64,000 nucleotides of DNA from Gimesia maris (GTDB taxonomy: Bacteria; Planctomycetota; Planctomycetia; Planctomycetales; Planctomycetaceae): assembly GCF_008298035.1 (NCBI RefSeq), contig NZ_CP042910.1, positions 1,880,001 to 1,944,000 of the forward strand, given 5' to 3'. Shown here in pieces: positions 37,369 through 45,390 of this stretch. The notes beneath the pieces were generated by a model. That model was not told the DNA's origin. It searched no databases and was given only the letters and a program-made list of their open reading frames with translations. Positions within the stretch are counted from its first letter, which is position 1. Each line of letters starts with the position of its first letter. The position numbers were made by a program, and so were the translations under genes.

Positions 37369-37848
37369 TTATGTTCCATAGTCATATACGTAGACTTCGA
37401 TCTCTGTAACACAGAGTGTCTGTTCAATCAGAGGCTCGATCATGTCCCATTTTCCACCCGCCAGTCCGCAGCCGATGCGTGGCATGTGGACTGATGCCGA
37501 AAGTTCCCGGGCTTTATCTGCGACTGATTGCAGGCTCTGTTCGATGGCCGGATAGCGGACGGGCGGGCCTTTGCTGCCGGTTTTCATGCCGCGCTGACCG
37601 ATCATATTGGCCACCCAGATGTATTTTTCGACATTGATCAACTGTATTTCGCCCAGGGCGAAATTGTTCTGGGCGCGGTTGCGATGCCAATGACGGTATT
37701 CTGCTTCCGGTTCAGGCCAGCGTTTACTGATTGCCAGCACGAAACCTTTTCCCCAGCCACCCAGGTCATTACAGACATGGGCGATGATTTTATTTCCTCT
37801 GGCTTGCGGCGTGGTGGCATCGCCTTTCAAATAAGTGATCTCGGTCAT
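37369..37848 (-). CDS. Macro-domain (ADP-ribose-binding/hydrolase) protein
   Basis: 159 residues, a single macro domain. Motifs: YLKGDATTP at the start, IIAHVCNDLGGWGKGFVLAI (residues 21-40) for the ADP-ribose loop, and MPRIGCGLAGGKWDMIEPLIE for the second loop. The layout resembles the TARG1/Poa1p-type clade, which removes ADP-ribose from proteins or nucleic acids or processes ADP-ribose-1''-phosphate. Its ATG overlaps the stop of the solute-binding protein gene by four bases (ATGA), so the two are translationally coupled. No signal peptide. Confidence 0.88.
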   Translation of the reverse strand: MTEITYLKGDATTPQARGNKIIAHVCNDLGGWGKGFVLAISKRWPEPEAEYRHWHRNRAQNNFALGEIQLINVEKYIWVANMIGQRGMKTGSKGPPVRYPAIEQSLQSVADKARELSASVHMPRIGCGLAGGKWDMIEPLIEQTLCVTEIEVYVYDYGT

Positions 37849-38705
37849 GGATGAGCTTTAGAATCGCAGATGGTACCTGGCAGTTCGATGTTGTATTTCT
37901 TGAGCAGCTTATCATACTCGCCGCTGCTGCAGAGTTTTTTCAAACCCACATTGAAGGCATCGCGGACGTCGGCTTCTTCAAAGTTGGCTTTGAAATAGGT
38001 GGCCTCGGGGAAAATCGACGCATAGTCGACTTCACTCAGTTTGTGTTCTGTCGCCTGGCTGATGGCATTGAAGATGCTGCGGTCAATCACAATCACCGCG
38101 TCTTTAGAGTCCCAGAACTGCTTAACCTGCTCACTTTGGTCGGCGACTTCCACATAATTTTTACGCTGCGGACTGTCTGGAGCGAACAGCTTTTCGAATT
38201 CGGGGCCGAGTTCGAGGTACGCATCCTGCCAGGTGAGCACTTTATGGTCAGCCAGATCGGCGACTTTTTCGATTTTCAGATTGGCTGATTTTTTGGTAAT
38301 GGCAGCGTTCACAAAGTCGATGAAATTGTCGGAGTAGAAAATTCCTTCGACGTCTTTGAATTTCTGTACTCCCAGAGCCATATCGGCCCGATCTTCAGCG
38401 ACCGCTGACTGCAGTTTCTCATAAGGCATCTGAATAAAGTTGAGCTGGTAACCGGGGAGTGCCTGGGTGGCGATTTCGACTTCGATACCTGTCGTCCCAT
38501 TTTTCATGACATAGGGGGCGATGTCCGTACTGATGGCGACATTCAACTGCGGTTTTTCAGAGCCGGCGTTGGGTTCGGGGATGATTTCGGTTTCTGCATT
38601 GACTCCGGGCTCTTCCTGGGGGGCCGGCGTTGACTTCTGGCAGGCAGTGAATAGCGCCGTGAGTAACAGCAGGCTGGCGACAGTATAGAAGCGATATCCA
38701 TTCAT
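37845..38705 (-). CDS. Family 3 solute-binding lipoprotein (orphan)
   Basis: 286 residues from an ATG preceded by CAGGAG. The lipobox ALFTAC puts the lipidated Cys at 22. The mature protein is a periplasmic-binding-protein fold of the amino-acid (SBP_bac_3) type: AISTDIAPYVMKNGTTGIEVEI, AVAEDRADMALGVQKF and SGEYDKLLKKYNIELPG. No ABC permease or ATPase gene lies nearby. It is followed directly by the macro-domain gene with a four-base overlap. It could be a sensor or receptor subunit instead of a transporter part. Confidence 0.87.
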   Translation of the reverse strand: MNGYRFYTVASLLLLTALFTACQKSTPAPQEEPGVNAETEIIPEPNAGSEKPQLNVAISTDIAPYVMKNGTTGIEVEIATQALPGYQLNFIQMPYEKLQSAVAEDRADMALGVQKFKDVEGIFYSDNFIDFVNAAITKKSANLKIEKVADLADHKVLTWQDAYLELGPEFEKLFAPDSPQRKNYVEVADQSEQVKQFWDSKDAVIVIDRSIFNAISQATEHKLSEVDYASIFPEATYFKANFEEADVRDAFNVGLKKLCSSGEYDKLLKKYNIELPGTICDSKAHP

Positions 38706-38811
38706 AATCTTCTCTCCTGAGTGATGGGAATTTTGCTGAAGTATATCGCGTGATGAGTGTGTACTCAATAGCTTAGTTGGGATTGGATGGCTCGAACTGA
38801 CTCCAGCGTTT

Positions 38812-39282
38812 TCAAATCTGCTCCCCCAGAAAGACAGGTTCGCGGTGATAGCCGGTCATGACCTGGTAGTAGTGGGACGCGGGTTGCAGGAGCAGGTAGA
38901 CGCAGGGTTGTTCGTGCTGGTCATGAATGAGGACGCCTTGAATGCCTTCTCTGATCTGAAACCAGACACCGCGTTCCAGCCCGAAGTTCGCGAGAATTTC
39001 TACCGGTTCGGGGTGATACAGGGACCAGGCGCCCGATTGCAGCGTGGCGAGTTCACACCACCAGGCGAGGGGGGCGTTGTTGTGGCGGTGCCGATTGCCC
39101 CAGGGGAGGATCTGCAGTTCTCCCTGGTAAAAAACGGGGAGCAGGGGCTGACGATGTCGCTGCATGAACAGGATTTCTTTGTCTGCTGTTTCTGAGCGCT
39201 GGATGATGCGTTCGTCGAGCTGGTGTTTGCGAATGAGTCTGGTGGGGATGTCCCGCCAGGCAATGGTAATTCCGGTGCACAT
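38812..39282 (-). CDS. Divergent SRAP-like (SOS response-associated peptidase-like) protein
   Basis: 156 residues starting MCTG. The landmarks of SRAP/HMCES proteins appear in order: Cys2 (exposed once Met1 is removed), LLPVFYQGELQILPWGN (residues 47-63, like the G-x-WG segment), GLERGVWFQI with Glu103, and YYQVMTGYHREPVFL with His146 (like the APIHDRMPVIL segment). SRAP proteins crosslink abasic sites through Cys2. The start is fixed by a one-base overlap, TAATG, with the upstream Y-family polymerase stop; a longer ATG three codons earlier would bury the Cys. Low identity, so the family assignment is inference. Confidence 0.65.
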   Translation of the reverse strand: MCTGITIAWRDIPTRLIRKHQLDERIIQRSETADKEILFMQRHRQPLLPVFYQGELQILPWGNRHRHNNAPLAWWCELATLQSGAWSLYHPEPVEILANFGLERGVWFQIREGIQGVLIHDQHEQPCVYLLLQPASHYYQVMTGYHREPVFLGEQI

Positions 39283-40499
39283 TAGAAGCACATCTTTCCA
39301 GAAATATCACAGATGTCGTAGTTGTGTGTTGCGTCGTGGTAGATTTCATGCAGCGGCAGTGTCTCCGCGCTGCGAATGGCAAACCGGCCCAGTTTTTGAT
39401 TGATGTCCCGTTTGATCTGATCGAGGGGGCTTTGCGCGTCTTCGAAGAACAATGATTTCTGGATCCGGTCCCGCCAGGTCAGATTTTCGGCAATGATGTG
39501 CATGTGGCTGACCGGGTGCGTGGTCGGGGCCGTCGCCAGCATGGGCATGACGGCATCGTAAATCATGCGAAAGGATGCGGAAGGGACTGCCAGTGGCGTA
39601 CGTCCCAGCCAGAGTGCGGTTTTATTGGCGTCGATCTGCAGGCTGATGTGCCGGGCATAGACGCGGTGATGATCGAGGGCTTCGATCAGACGTTCGATAT
39701 TTCGTACCGCCCAGGCGCGAATGCGGTCGGCATCCATGGTCTTTCCGCCACACGAGCCGCCGCGGGCAATCGCTTTGTGAGGAGGGCGAGTGGTCTGAAT
39801 TGGATTGACCGCGTCGCCTCGCAGTTCCCACCACAGGGCTTCCCCTTTAATGGTGAGCAGATTACGAATCAGCAGACGATCTGCCTGACGATAGTCCCAG
39901 CAGGTGTGAATGTTTCTGTCGCGGAGTTTGCGCTCGCTACGGCTGCCAATACCACATAGTTCTCCCACGGGTTGTGAGCGGAGAAACCGTTCACAGTCGC
40001 GCTCAATCACCTGAATGCCGAACGGTTTGGCGGCATCGCTGCCCAGTTTGGCGAGGGAGCGGGAGGGAGCAATTCCGATCGAGACCGGGACGCCGATTTC
40101 CTCCTGAACCAGTGTCTGCAAAGCCCGGGTGGCAGCTTCCAGGGGGAGTCGAAAATATCGCTGAAGCTCGGAGGCATCGAAAAACATTTCATCAATGCTG
40201 TAATATTCGACCAGGGGGCTGACGGTTTTGAGCAGATCAAGCAGTCGCCGGGAAATGACTTCGTACCAGCGAAAATCCCGCTTCACAAAAACGGCGTGCG
40301 GGCAGAGTTTCTTGGCTTCCCAGATCGGGTGTCCTGTTTTTACGCCATAGGCTTTGAGTTCGTAGCTCTTGGCAATGACACAGGCTCCCTGGTTACCCAG
40401 CACGCCACAGGGAACTCCGCGCAGACTGTAAGATCTGATTCTTTCGCAGCTTACATAGAAGCAGTCTGAGTCAATATGTCCAATGAGTGTGGTAACCAT
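39282..40499 (-). CDS. Y-family translesion DNA polymerase (DinB/UmuC type)
   Basis: 405 residues. Catalytic acids lie in HIDSDCFYVSCE (residues about 8-19) and YYSIDEMFFD. The helix-hairpin-helix segment GELCGIGSRSERKLRDRNI and a little-finger region (AIARGGSCGGKTMDADRIRAW; HVYARHISLQIDANK) follow. It is longer than typical DinB and ends without an obvious clamp-binding peptide. It is translationally coupled to the SRAP-like gene (TAATG). Translesion synthesis past damaged bases is the expected role. Confidence 0.9.
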   Translation of the reverse strand: MVTTLIGHIDSDCFYVSCERIRSYSLRGVPCGVLGNQGACVIAKSYELKAYGVKTGHPIWEAKKLCPHAVFVKRDFRWYEVISRRLLDLLKTVSPLVEYYSIDEMFFDASELQRYFRLPLEAATRALQTLVQEEIGVPVSIGIAPSRSLAKLGSDAAKPFGIQVIERDCERFLRSQPVGELCGIGSRSERKLRDRNIHTCWDYRQADRLLIRNLLTIKGEALWWELRGDAVNPIQTTRPPHKAIARGGSCGGKTMDADRIRAWAVRNIERLIEALDHHRVYARHISLQIDANKTALWLGRTPLAVPSASFRMIYDAVMPMLATAPTTHPVSHMHIIAENLTWRDRIQKSLFFEDAQSPLDQIKRDINQKLGRFAIRSAETLPLHEIYHDATHNYDICDISGKMCF

Positions 40500-40535
40500 G
40501 CGGGGATGGTATCAAAGAATTGATGGAATACCACT

Positions 40536-40546
40536 GAACAGTGTTC
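40536..40546. promoter_or_regulatory. Candidate LexA-like palindrome upstream of the Y-family polymerase
   Basis: GAAC-AGT-GTTC lies 37-47 bases upstream of the polymerase ATG. It resembles the GAAC-N4-GTTC LexA box of Gram-positive bacteria but has a three-base spacer. Planctomycete LexA sites are not something I can check here. Confidence 0.3.
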
Positions 40547-40669
40547 GGATTGGTACCGGAATGATCTGTGCCAACGATCTGATTTTATGCAGGGATGGAG
40601 CGGCAATCTTTTTTGCTGAAAGATCAGCTGAAATTGCAGGTATTGAAAGGCTGTCAGTCGGAGTGCTGT

Positions 40670-42262
40670 TTAGCCGTGGTGTGTTTCAAAAGTGTCGGCG
40701 GAGGCCAGGTCCCAGACTTTTTTATAGACGGGATAAGGGCAATCGTTGAGCAGTTCACCCGGTTGCAGGAAATCGAAGGCTTCGTGGTAGGACAGAACTT
40801 CGGTGCGTTTGGTTCTGAGGTAGATATGCCACGGGCGAAGTTCATCGGGATGGTCAAGACCTGCAGCAGCGATGACTTCCGCCAGTGCTTCCATCGTATT
40901 GTGGTGGAAATTAAACGTGCGTTCGCTTTTATCTCCAACATTCAGGGCACGTTGACGTCCGGGGTCCTGGGTCGCGACACCGACGGGACATTCATTGGTG
41001 TGGCAGGACTGGGCCTGAATGCAGCCGACTGCCATCATGAAGCCACGGGCGGAGTTGCACCAGTCGGCACCGATCGCCAGGGCGCGGGACAGGGTGAAGG
41101 CCGAGCTGATTTTTCCTGCGGCGGCGATTTTAATTTTGTCTCGGAGATTACAGCCAACGAGTGCATTGTGAACGAAGATCAGACCTGTTTTCAAAGGCAT
41201 TCCCATGTTATCAGAGAATTCCAGCGGCGCTGCCCCGGTTCCCCCTTCACCTCCGTCGACAGTAATGAAGTCGGGGAGAATGCCTGTCTGCAGCATGGCT
41301 TTGCAGACGCTGAGGAATTCAGAGGGGTGGCCGATACAGAGCTTGAAACCAATCGGTTTGCCGCCCGAGAGTTCGCGGAGTTGCGCGATATATTCGCAGA
41401 GACCGATGGGCGTATTGAAGGTATTATGGCCGGGTGGAGAAATGCAGTCTTGCCCCATCAGAATCTTGCGGGTAGAGGCAATTTCGGGAGTGATTTTGGC
41501 AGCCGGCAGGACGCCGCCATGTCCTGGTTTGGCGCCTTGGGAGATTTTGATTTCGATCATCTTGACGGATTCATGAGCCGCCTGTTCCTGGAACAGATCA
41601 GGGTTAAAAGTCCCATCGTTATTACGGCAGCCAAAGTAGCCCGTACCGATTTGCCAGACCAGGTCACCCCCGTTTTTGAGATGATAAGGGCTGACGCCTC
41701 CTTCGCCGGTACAGTGATAGAAGTTGCCTTTTTGGGCTCCCGCATTCAATGCCAGTAGAGCGTTCGGGCTGAGCGCACCAAAGCTCATGGCGGAGATATT
41801 AAGAATGGAGCAGGAGTAAGGCTGCTTGCATTCAGGGCCGCCGACGGTGGTACGGAAGAGTTCTTTTGATTTTGGACGAGGGGCCATGGAATGGTTGAGC
41901 CATTCGTATTCCTCGCCGTAAACATCCAGTTCGGTTCCAAAAGGTTTTAAACCATCAATGTTTTTGGCACGTTCATAAATCAAAGAGCGGGCATCGTGAT
42001 TGAAGGGACGCCCATCGATATTGCTTTCGATGAAGTACTGATGGATTTCAGGTCGAATCATTTCCAGCAGAAATCGCATGTGAGCGATGATCGGATAATT
42101 ACGGGTGATACTGTGACGCGTCTGTATCAGGTCCCAGGTTCCCAGCAGCGCCAGGGGAATCAGGACCAGTAGCGCCCAGAGAAAATCACTTTCAACAGTC
42201 AGCCCGAGAATCAGACAGAGCAGTGCTAAAACGATTGTCAGGATATACGCCGAATATCTCAT
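40670..42262 (-). CDS. FMN-binding glutamate synthase family protein (membrane-anchored)
   Basis: 530 residues. Two N-terminal hydrophobic helices (about residues 5-24 and 27-46) anchor a GltB-like synthase domain: SAMSFGALSPNALLALN, PGHGGVLPAAKITPEIA, TVDGGEGGTGAAP and AAGKISSAFTLSRALAIGAD for FMN, then GCIQAQSCHTNECPVG for the 3Fe-4S cluster. There is no amidotransferase domain and no GltD partner nearby, so the electron donor and nitrogen source are unclear. AGGTAAG upstream supports the ATG. Confidence 0.9.
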   Translation of the reverse strand: MRYSAYILTIVLALLCLILGLTVESDFLWALLVLIPLALLGTWDLIQTRHSITRNYPIIAHMRFLLEMIRPEIHQYFIESNIDGRPFNHDARSLIYERAKNIDGLKPFGTELDVYGEEYEWLNHSMAPRPKSKELFRTTVGGPECKQPYSCSILNISAMSFGALSPNALLALNAGAQKGNFYHCTGEGGVSPYHLKNGGDLVWQIGTGYFGCRNNDGTFNPDLFQEQAAHESVKMIEIKISQGAKPGHGGVLPAAKITPEIASTRKILMGQDCISPPGHNTFNTPIGLCEYIAQLRELSGGKPIGFKLCIGHPSEFLSVCKAMLQTGILPDFITVDGGEGGTGAAPLEFSDNMGMPLKTGLIFVHNALVGCNLRDKIKIAAAGKISSAFTLSRALAIGADWCNSARGFMMAVGCIQAQSCHTNECPVGVATQDPGRQRALNVGDKSERTFNFHHNTMEALAEVIAAAGLDHPDELRPWHIYLRTKRTEVLSYHEAFDFLQPGELLNDCPYPVYKKVWDLASADTFETHHG

Positions 42263-42333
42263 GGAACTTACCTGTCAGAAGTGATGAGTTAATTTGATCT
42301 GAACTCGATGGAATCGCTTGTAAAGAGACGATG

Positions 42334-43770
42334 TCAGGGTGTGGCGGTTGCTGGGGAATTATCCTCATGCATCACGCCCCGCGTCAGCAGGAAACCAACA
42401 ATCAACTGTAATTCTTGATCACTGATTGAACTGGCAAAGGCAGGCATATTATGTCCGCCATTGTTGATGCGGATAATCAAATCGTCGCGAGTCAGCAATT
42501 TCCCGATTTCTGTCAGTTCCGGACCACGATGACCACCATAGCCGCCGATATCGTGACAATACAGGCAGCCTTTAATGTGCATTAGTTTGGCCCCTTCAGC
42601 CAGCGGTCCCTGATCGGTGCCTACGATGGATGCCGGCAGAAATTTTACGCCAAAGTCGGGAGACCAGGGTTTTTTATATCCATAAATTGTTAATACCAGG
42701 AAGGCGACAAATCCGAAGATCACGGTGAAGCCGGCCCAGGGGCGTTTGGAAGGGGCGCGGTGCCCTTTATTGGAAATCATGGGTAGAAAGAAGAGGCCCA
42801 GAAAACCCAGGACCGGTACTCCCAGAATGACCCAGGTTTCAAGTTGGGGAGGCAGCAGTGAAAGCACGGCGAAGTACCAGAGAAAGTACCAGTCGGGCAG
42901 TGGGTTTGCATTAATACTGCTGGGATTGGGGGGCGGATCCAGAGCGGGGGGCCCGAGAAACAGGGCACAGCCCAAAATGACAGCCACGATGATCGTGGAG
43001 AAGATCATATCCCGCCAAATGGCATCAGGCCAGAAGGGGACACCGGTCTTGTGAATCCGCTTTTCGTACTCTTCTTTATAGGTGTCCGGGTCAACCGGTT
43101 CTTTGACATCGGGCATTTCGGAGATTCCATGCCTCATGATCAGCAGCATGTGCAATCCGATGCCGGCAAAAATCAGCGCTGGCATAATGAAAACATGCAT
43201 GGCAAAAAAGCGGGTGATGGTGGAACCGCCGACCGTCTCACCGCCCAGAATAAAGTGTGCCAGTGTAGGGCCGATAATGGGGGTTCGCCCCGCCATTTCC
43301 GCAGCGACGGTAACAGACCAGACGCCGTTCGCATCCCAGCGTAATAACTGACCGGTGAATGCCATGCCGAGCACGACGAACAGTAGCACGACCCCGCTCA
43401 TCCAGTTCATTTCGCGTGGGTATTTATACGTGGCGTGCATGTAGACCTGCACCATGTGTATGACGGCCAGCATGACCATGGCGGAGGCGCCGTAATAATG
43501 CATGCCCCGTACCAGGCTGCCCAGCGGTGCAGTATTTGTAATGTAAACCAGGCTTTCGTAAGTGTTCTCCCCGCCCGGAACATAGGACATGGCCAGGCTG
43601 ATTCCGGTCAGAACCTGAACCACAAAGGCACACAGAGTGGCGCTGCCGAAGATATACCACCAGCGGGCGTTGTCGGGCACGAGATGGACCATCAGCGGAA
43701 CAATGTAATCGGAAAAACCAATTCGATTGTCAATCCAGTTCCAGGTTCGAGTCAGGAAGTTGTCACTCAT
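42334..43770 (-). CDS. Cytochrome b fused to cytochrome c (bc-complex subunit)
   Basis: 478 residues. The N-terminal cytochrome b has haem histidines in GMHYYGASAMVMLAVIHMVQ and MHVFIMPALIFAGIGLHMLL, followed by subunit IV-like helices; the Qo motif reads PDWY, a variant reported mainly from menaquinol complexes. The C-terminal ~90 residues are a mono-haem cytochrome c (CLYCHDIGG) ending in a methionine-ligand region (NMPAFASS). It is the last gene of the respiratory operon, 35 bases after the Rieske gene. The tethered c-haem stands in for cytochrome c1. Confidence 0.93.
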   Translation of the reverse strand: MSDNFLTRTWNWIDNRIGFSDYIVPLMVHLVPDNARWWYIFGSATLCAFVVQVLTGISLAMSYVPGGENTYESLVYITNTAPLGSLVRGMHYYGASAMVMLAVIHMVQVYMHATYKYPREMNWMSGVVLLFVVLGMAFTGQLLRWDANGVWSVTVAAEMAGRTPIIGPTLAHFILGGETVGGSTITRFFAMHVFIMPALIFAGIGLHMLLIMRHGISEMPDVKEPVDPDTYKEEYEKRIHKTGVPFWPDAIWRDMIFSTIIVAVILGCALFLGPPALDPPPNPSSINANPLPDWYFLWYFAVLSLLPPQLETWVILGVPVLGFLGLFFLPMISNKGHRAPSKRPWAGFTVIFGFVAFLVLTIYGYKKPWSPDFGVKFLPASIVGTDQGPLAEGAKLMHIKGCLYCHDIGGYGGHRGPELTEIGKLLTRDDLIIRINNGGHNMPAFASSISDQELQLIVGFLLTRGVMHEDNSPATATP

Positions 43771-43805
43771 TCAGCCGGATACTCGCTTTTCATCAAAGGT
43801 GGTTT

Positions 43806-44339
43806 TCAGGTTAACTTTGTCAGCGTCAAAGGTGTGGGTGCTGTTTCAATTTCCACATGACCATCACGCACACGCACTTTCAGTCGATCCAATGGTTCGG
43901 GCGGAGGTCCTGCAGCGACCGTGCCGTCTTCATAGTAAACGCCGCCATGACAGGGGCACATGAACAGTCTCGGGTCCTCAACCCAACGAACCGGGCAACC
44001 CAGGTGTCGGCAGTTGATGGAAAAGGCGATGAATTCAGATTCGCTGGCGCGTCGGATCCAGGCACCGGCTTTGGCCGTCACACCAGACCAGACGACCGGA
44101 GAAGGGTCTTCATATTGTACGAGCACGAATCCGCCAACCTTGAAGTCTTCGAGTTTGCCGACCGTTCTCCATTGCTGTTTTGGTTTGCGAAAGACCGGTG
44201 CCAGAACGAAGCCGATTCCCGGTAAGGTGATTATAAGTCCAATCAGCGCTGATAACCCGATTGAAAGACGGGTCAGAAACGTGCGGCGCTGCTGTTGCTG
44301 GCAACATGGTTGATCTGACTGAGGTTGTTCGGTATTCAA
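43806..44339 (-). CDS. Rieske iron-sulphur protein of the bc complex
   Basis: 177 residues. N-terminal Tat-like anchor (RRTFLTRLSIGLSALIGLII). Cluster motifs CRHLGC and CPCHGG hold the 2Fe-2S centre. The start is TTG at 44339, forming a TTGA overlap with the stop of the small membrane protein gene; no ATG is available before the leader. It passes electrons from menaquinol to the fused cytochrome c of the next gene. Confidence 0.93.
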   Translation of the reverse strand: MNTEQPQSDQPCCQQQQRRTFLTRLSIGLSALIGLIITLPGIGFVLAPVFRKPKQQWRTVGKLEDFKVGGFVLVQYEDPSPVVWSGVTAKAGAWIRRASESEFIAFSINCRHLGCPVRWVEDPRLFMCPCHGGVYYEDGTVAAGPPPEPLDRLKVRVRDGHVEIETAPTPLTLTKLT

Positions 44340-44554
44340 GGCGTTTCACTCCATGAGCTGTTGATCTCTTTCATCCAGGACCAGATGCCTCCGACCATGA
44401 CCATGATTCCGATCAGTGACATGCTCCAGTGTGTCAAGATTCCCCAGAACATAAACATGATACCCAGGGCGAGTGTCGCAGGGGCATACGTGGGCTGCAG
44501 TTCGTGTTCGGTGGTTTCTTCAGAATGTGTTTCGGGTAAATCGGGCTGATTCAC
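44336..44554 (-). CDS. Small membrane protein of the respiratory operon
   Basis: 72 residues with two hydrophobic helices (about 27-45 and 47-60: LALGIMFMFWGILTHWSMSLI, GIMVMVGGIWSWM). The start is GTG, overlapping the ctaG stop as GTGA, with GGAGG upstream. Size, topology and position suggest a subunit IV-like accessory of the cytochrome oxidase, but sequence alone does not prove it. Confidence 0.8.
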   Translation of the reverse strand: MNQPDLPETHSEETTEHELQPTYAPATLALGIMFMFWGILTHWSMSLIGIMVMVGGIWSWMKEINSSWSETP

Positions 44555-45390
44555 TGATGTGCCTCCCTGAGAGAACCGGGGGTTACCGTCGACTGTGGAG
44601 CCGAGACATGTTCGATGTCAGCGTACCAGCGTTTGAGCACGACCATGATCGCGGTCACGTAGAGTGAGCAGGGAGGAACCCACATCAGGAGTCCGCCCAG
44701 TCGCTGGTCTGTCGCAGGAGTCAGTCCCTGGTCATAGAGCAGATTCAGAATTCCGATCCGATCGACGGGGCTGGCAAACGCGGGACAGACAGAGATGACG
44801 GTGAACGTGATATAGATGCCCAGCAGCGTACAGGCCAGGCAGGCTGAAAACAAGTATGCGACTGCCACCGCTGGATTCAGATGATACCGTTTGACAGGCG
44901 AAAAGACGGGCCACCAGAATGCCAGGCCAGCCAGCAGGAAGGTGGCATCCCGGAAAATTCCAAGTGAGTAGTTTATGGTCGATGCATTGCAGAAAGAGGG
45001 GATATGCCAGAACCACATCACTCCCAGACCACTGAGCCAGCCCAGGAACGGGACGGCCATCACGGACCCCAGCCGATTCATCAACGGACGATTGAAGAGC
45101 GATTCCATGGCGGGCTTAGACAGACTGAGCAGCAGAAACAGGGGGACAATCAATAAGAGCAACAGATGCTGGATGACGTGTGCGCTGAACAGGTAGCCGT
45201 CGGAGAGAACACCAATCGGGGAGACGTAGGCGAGTACCAGTGCGAACATTGAAGTCGCAAATGCTGTCAGTCGTTTTCCGGTGGTGCCACGCTGTAACAG
45301 GAAATACATCCCGGTCAGTGCGAGGACCAACAGCCAGACGGGGGAATCCCATTTCCATAAACTGCTTGTCAGATCGAAATACGAACTCAT
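44551..45390 (-). CDS. ctaG: CtaG-type cytochrome c oxidase assembly factor
   Basis: 279 residues from the ATG overlapping the coxI-III stop (ATGA); an upstream in-frame reading to 45453 lies inside that gene. About seven membrane helices with the caa3_CtaG features AHVIQHLLLLLIVPLFLL and MWFWHIPSFCNA. Members of this family deliver copper to the CuB site. Its place between the oxidase and the bc genes fits assembly of the adjacent oxidase. Confidence 0.88.
   Translation of the reverse strand: MSSYFDLTSSLWKWDSPVWLLVLALTGMYFLLQRGTTGKRLTAFATSMFALVLAYVSPIGVLSDGYLFSAHVIQHLLLLLIVPLFLLLSLSKPAMESLFNRPLMNRLGSVMAVPFLGWLSGLGVMWFWHIPSFCNASTINYSLGIFRDATFLLAGLAFWWPVFSPVKRYHLNPAVAVAYLFSACLACTLLGIYITFTVISVCPAFASPVDRIGILNLLYDQGLTPATDQRLGGLLMWVPPCSLYVTAIMVVLKRWYADIEHVSAPQSTVTPGSLREAHQ

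Noticed and set aside
40595..41758. 387-codon open frame on the plus strand
   Set aside because: It is antisense to the FMN glutamate synthase-like gene, which has clear FMN and 3Fe-4S motifs on the other strand; the translation is low-complexity and matches nothing.
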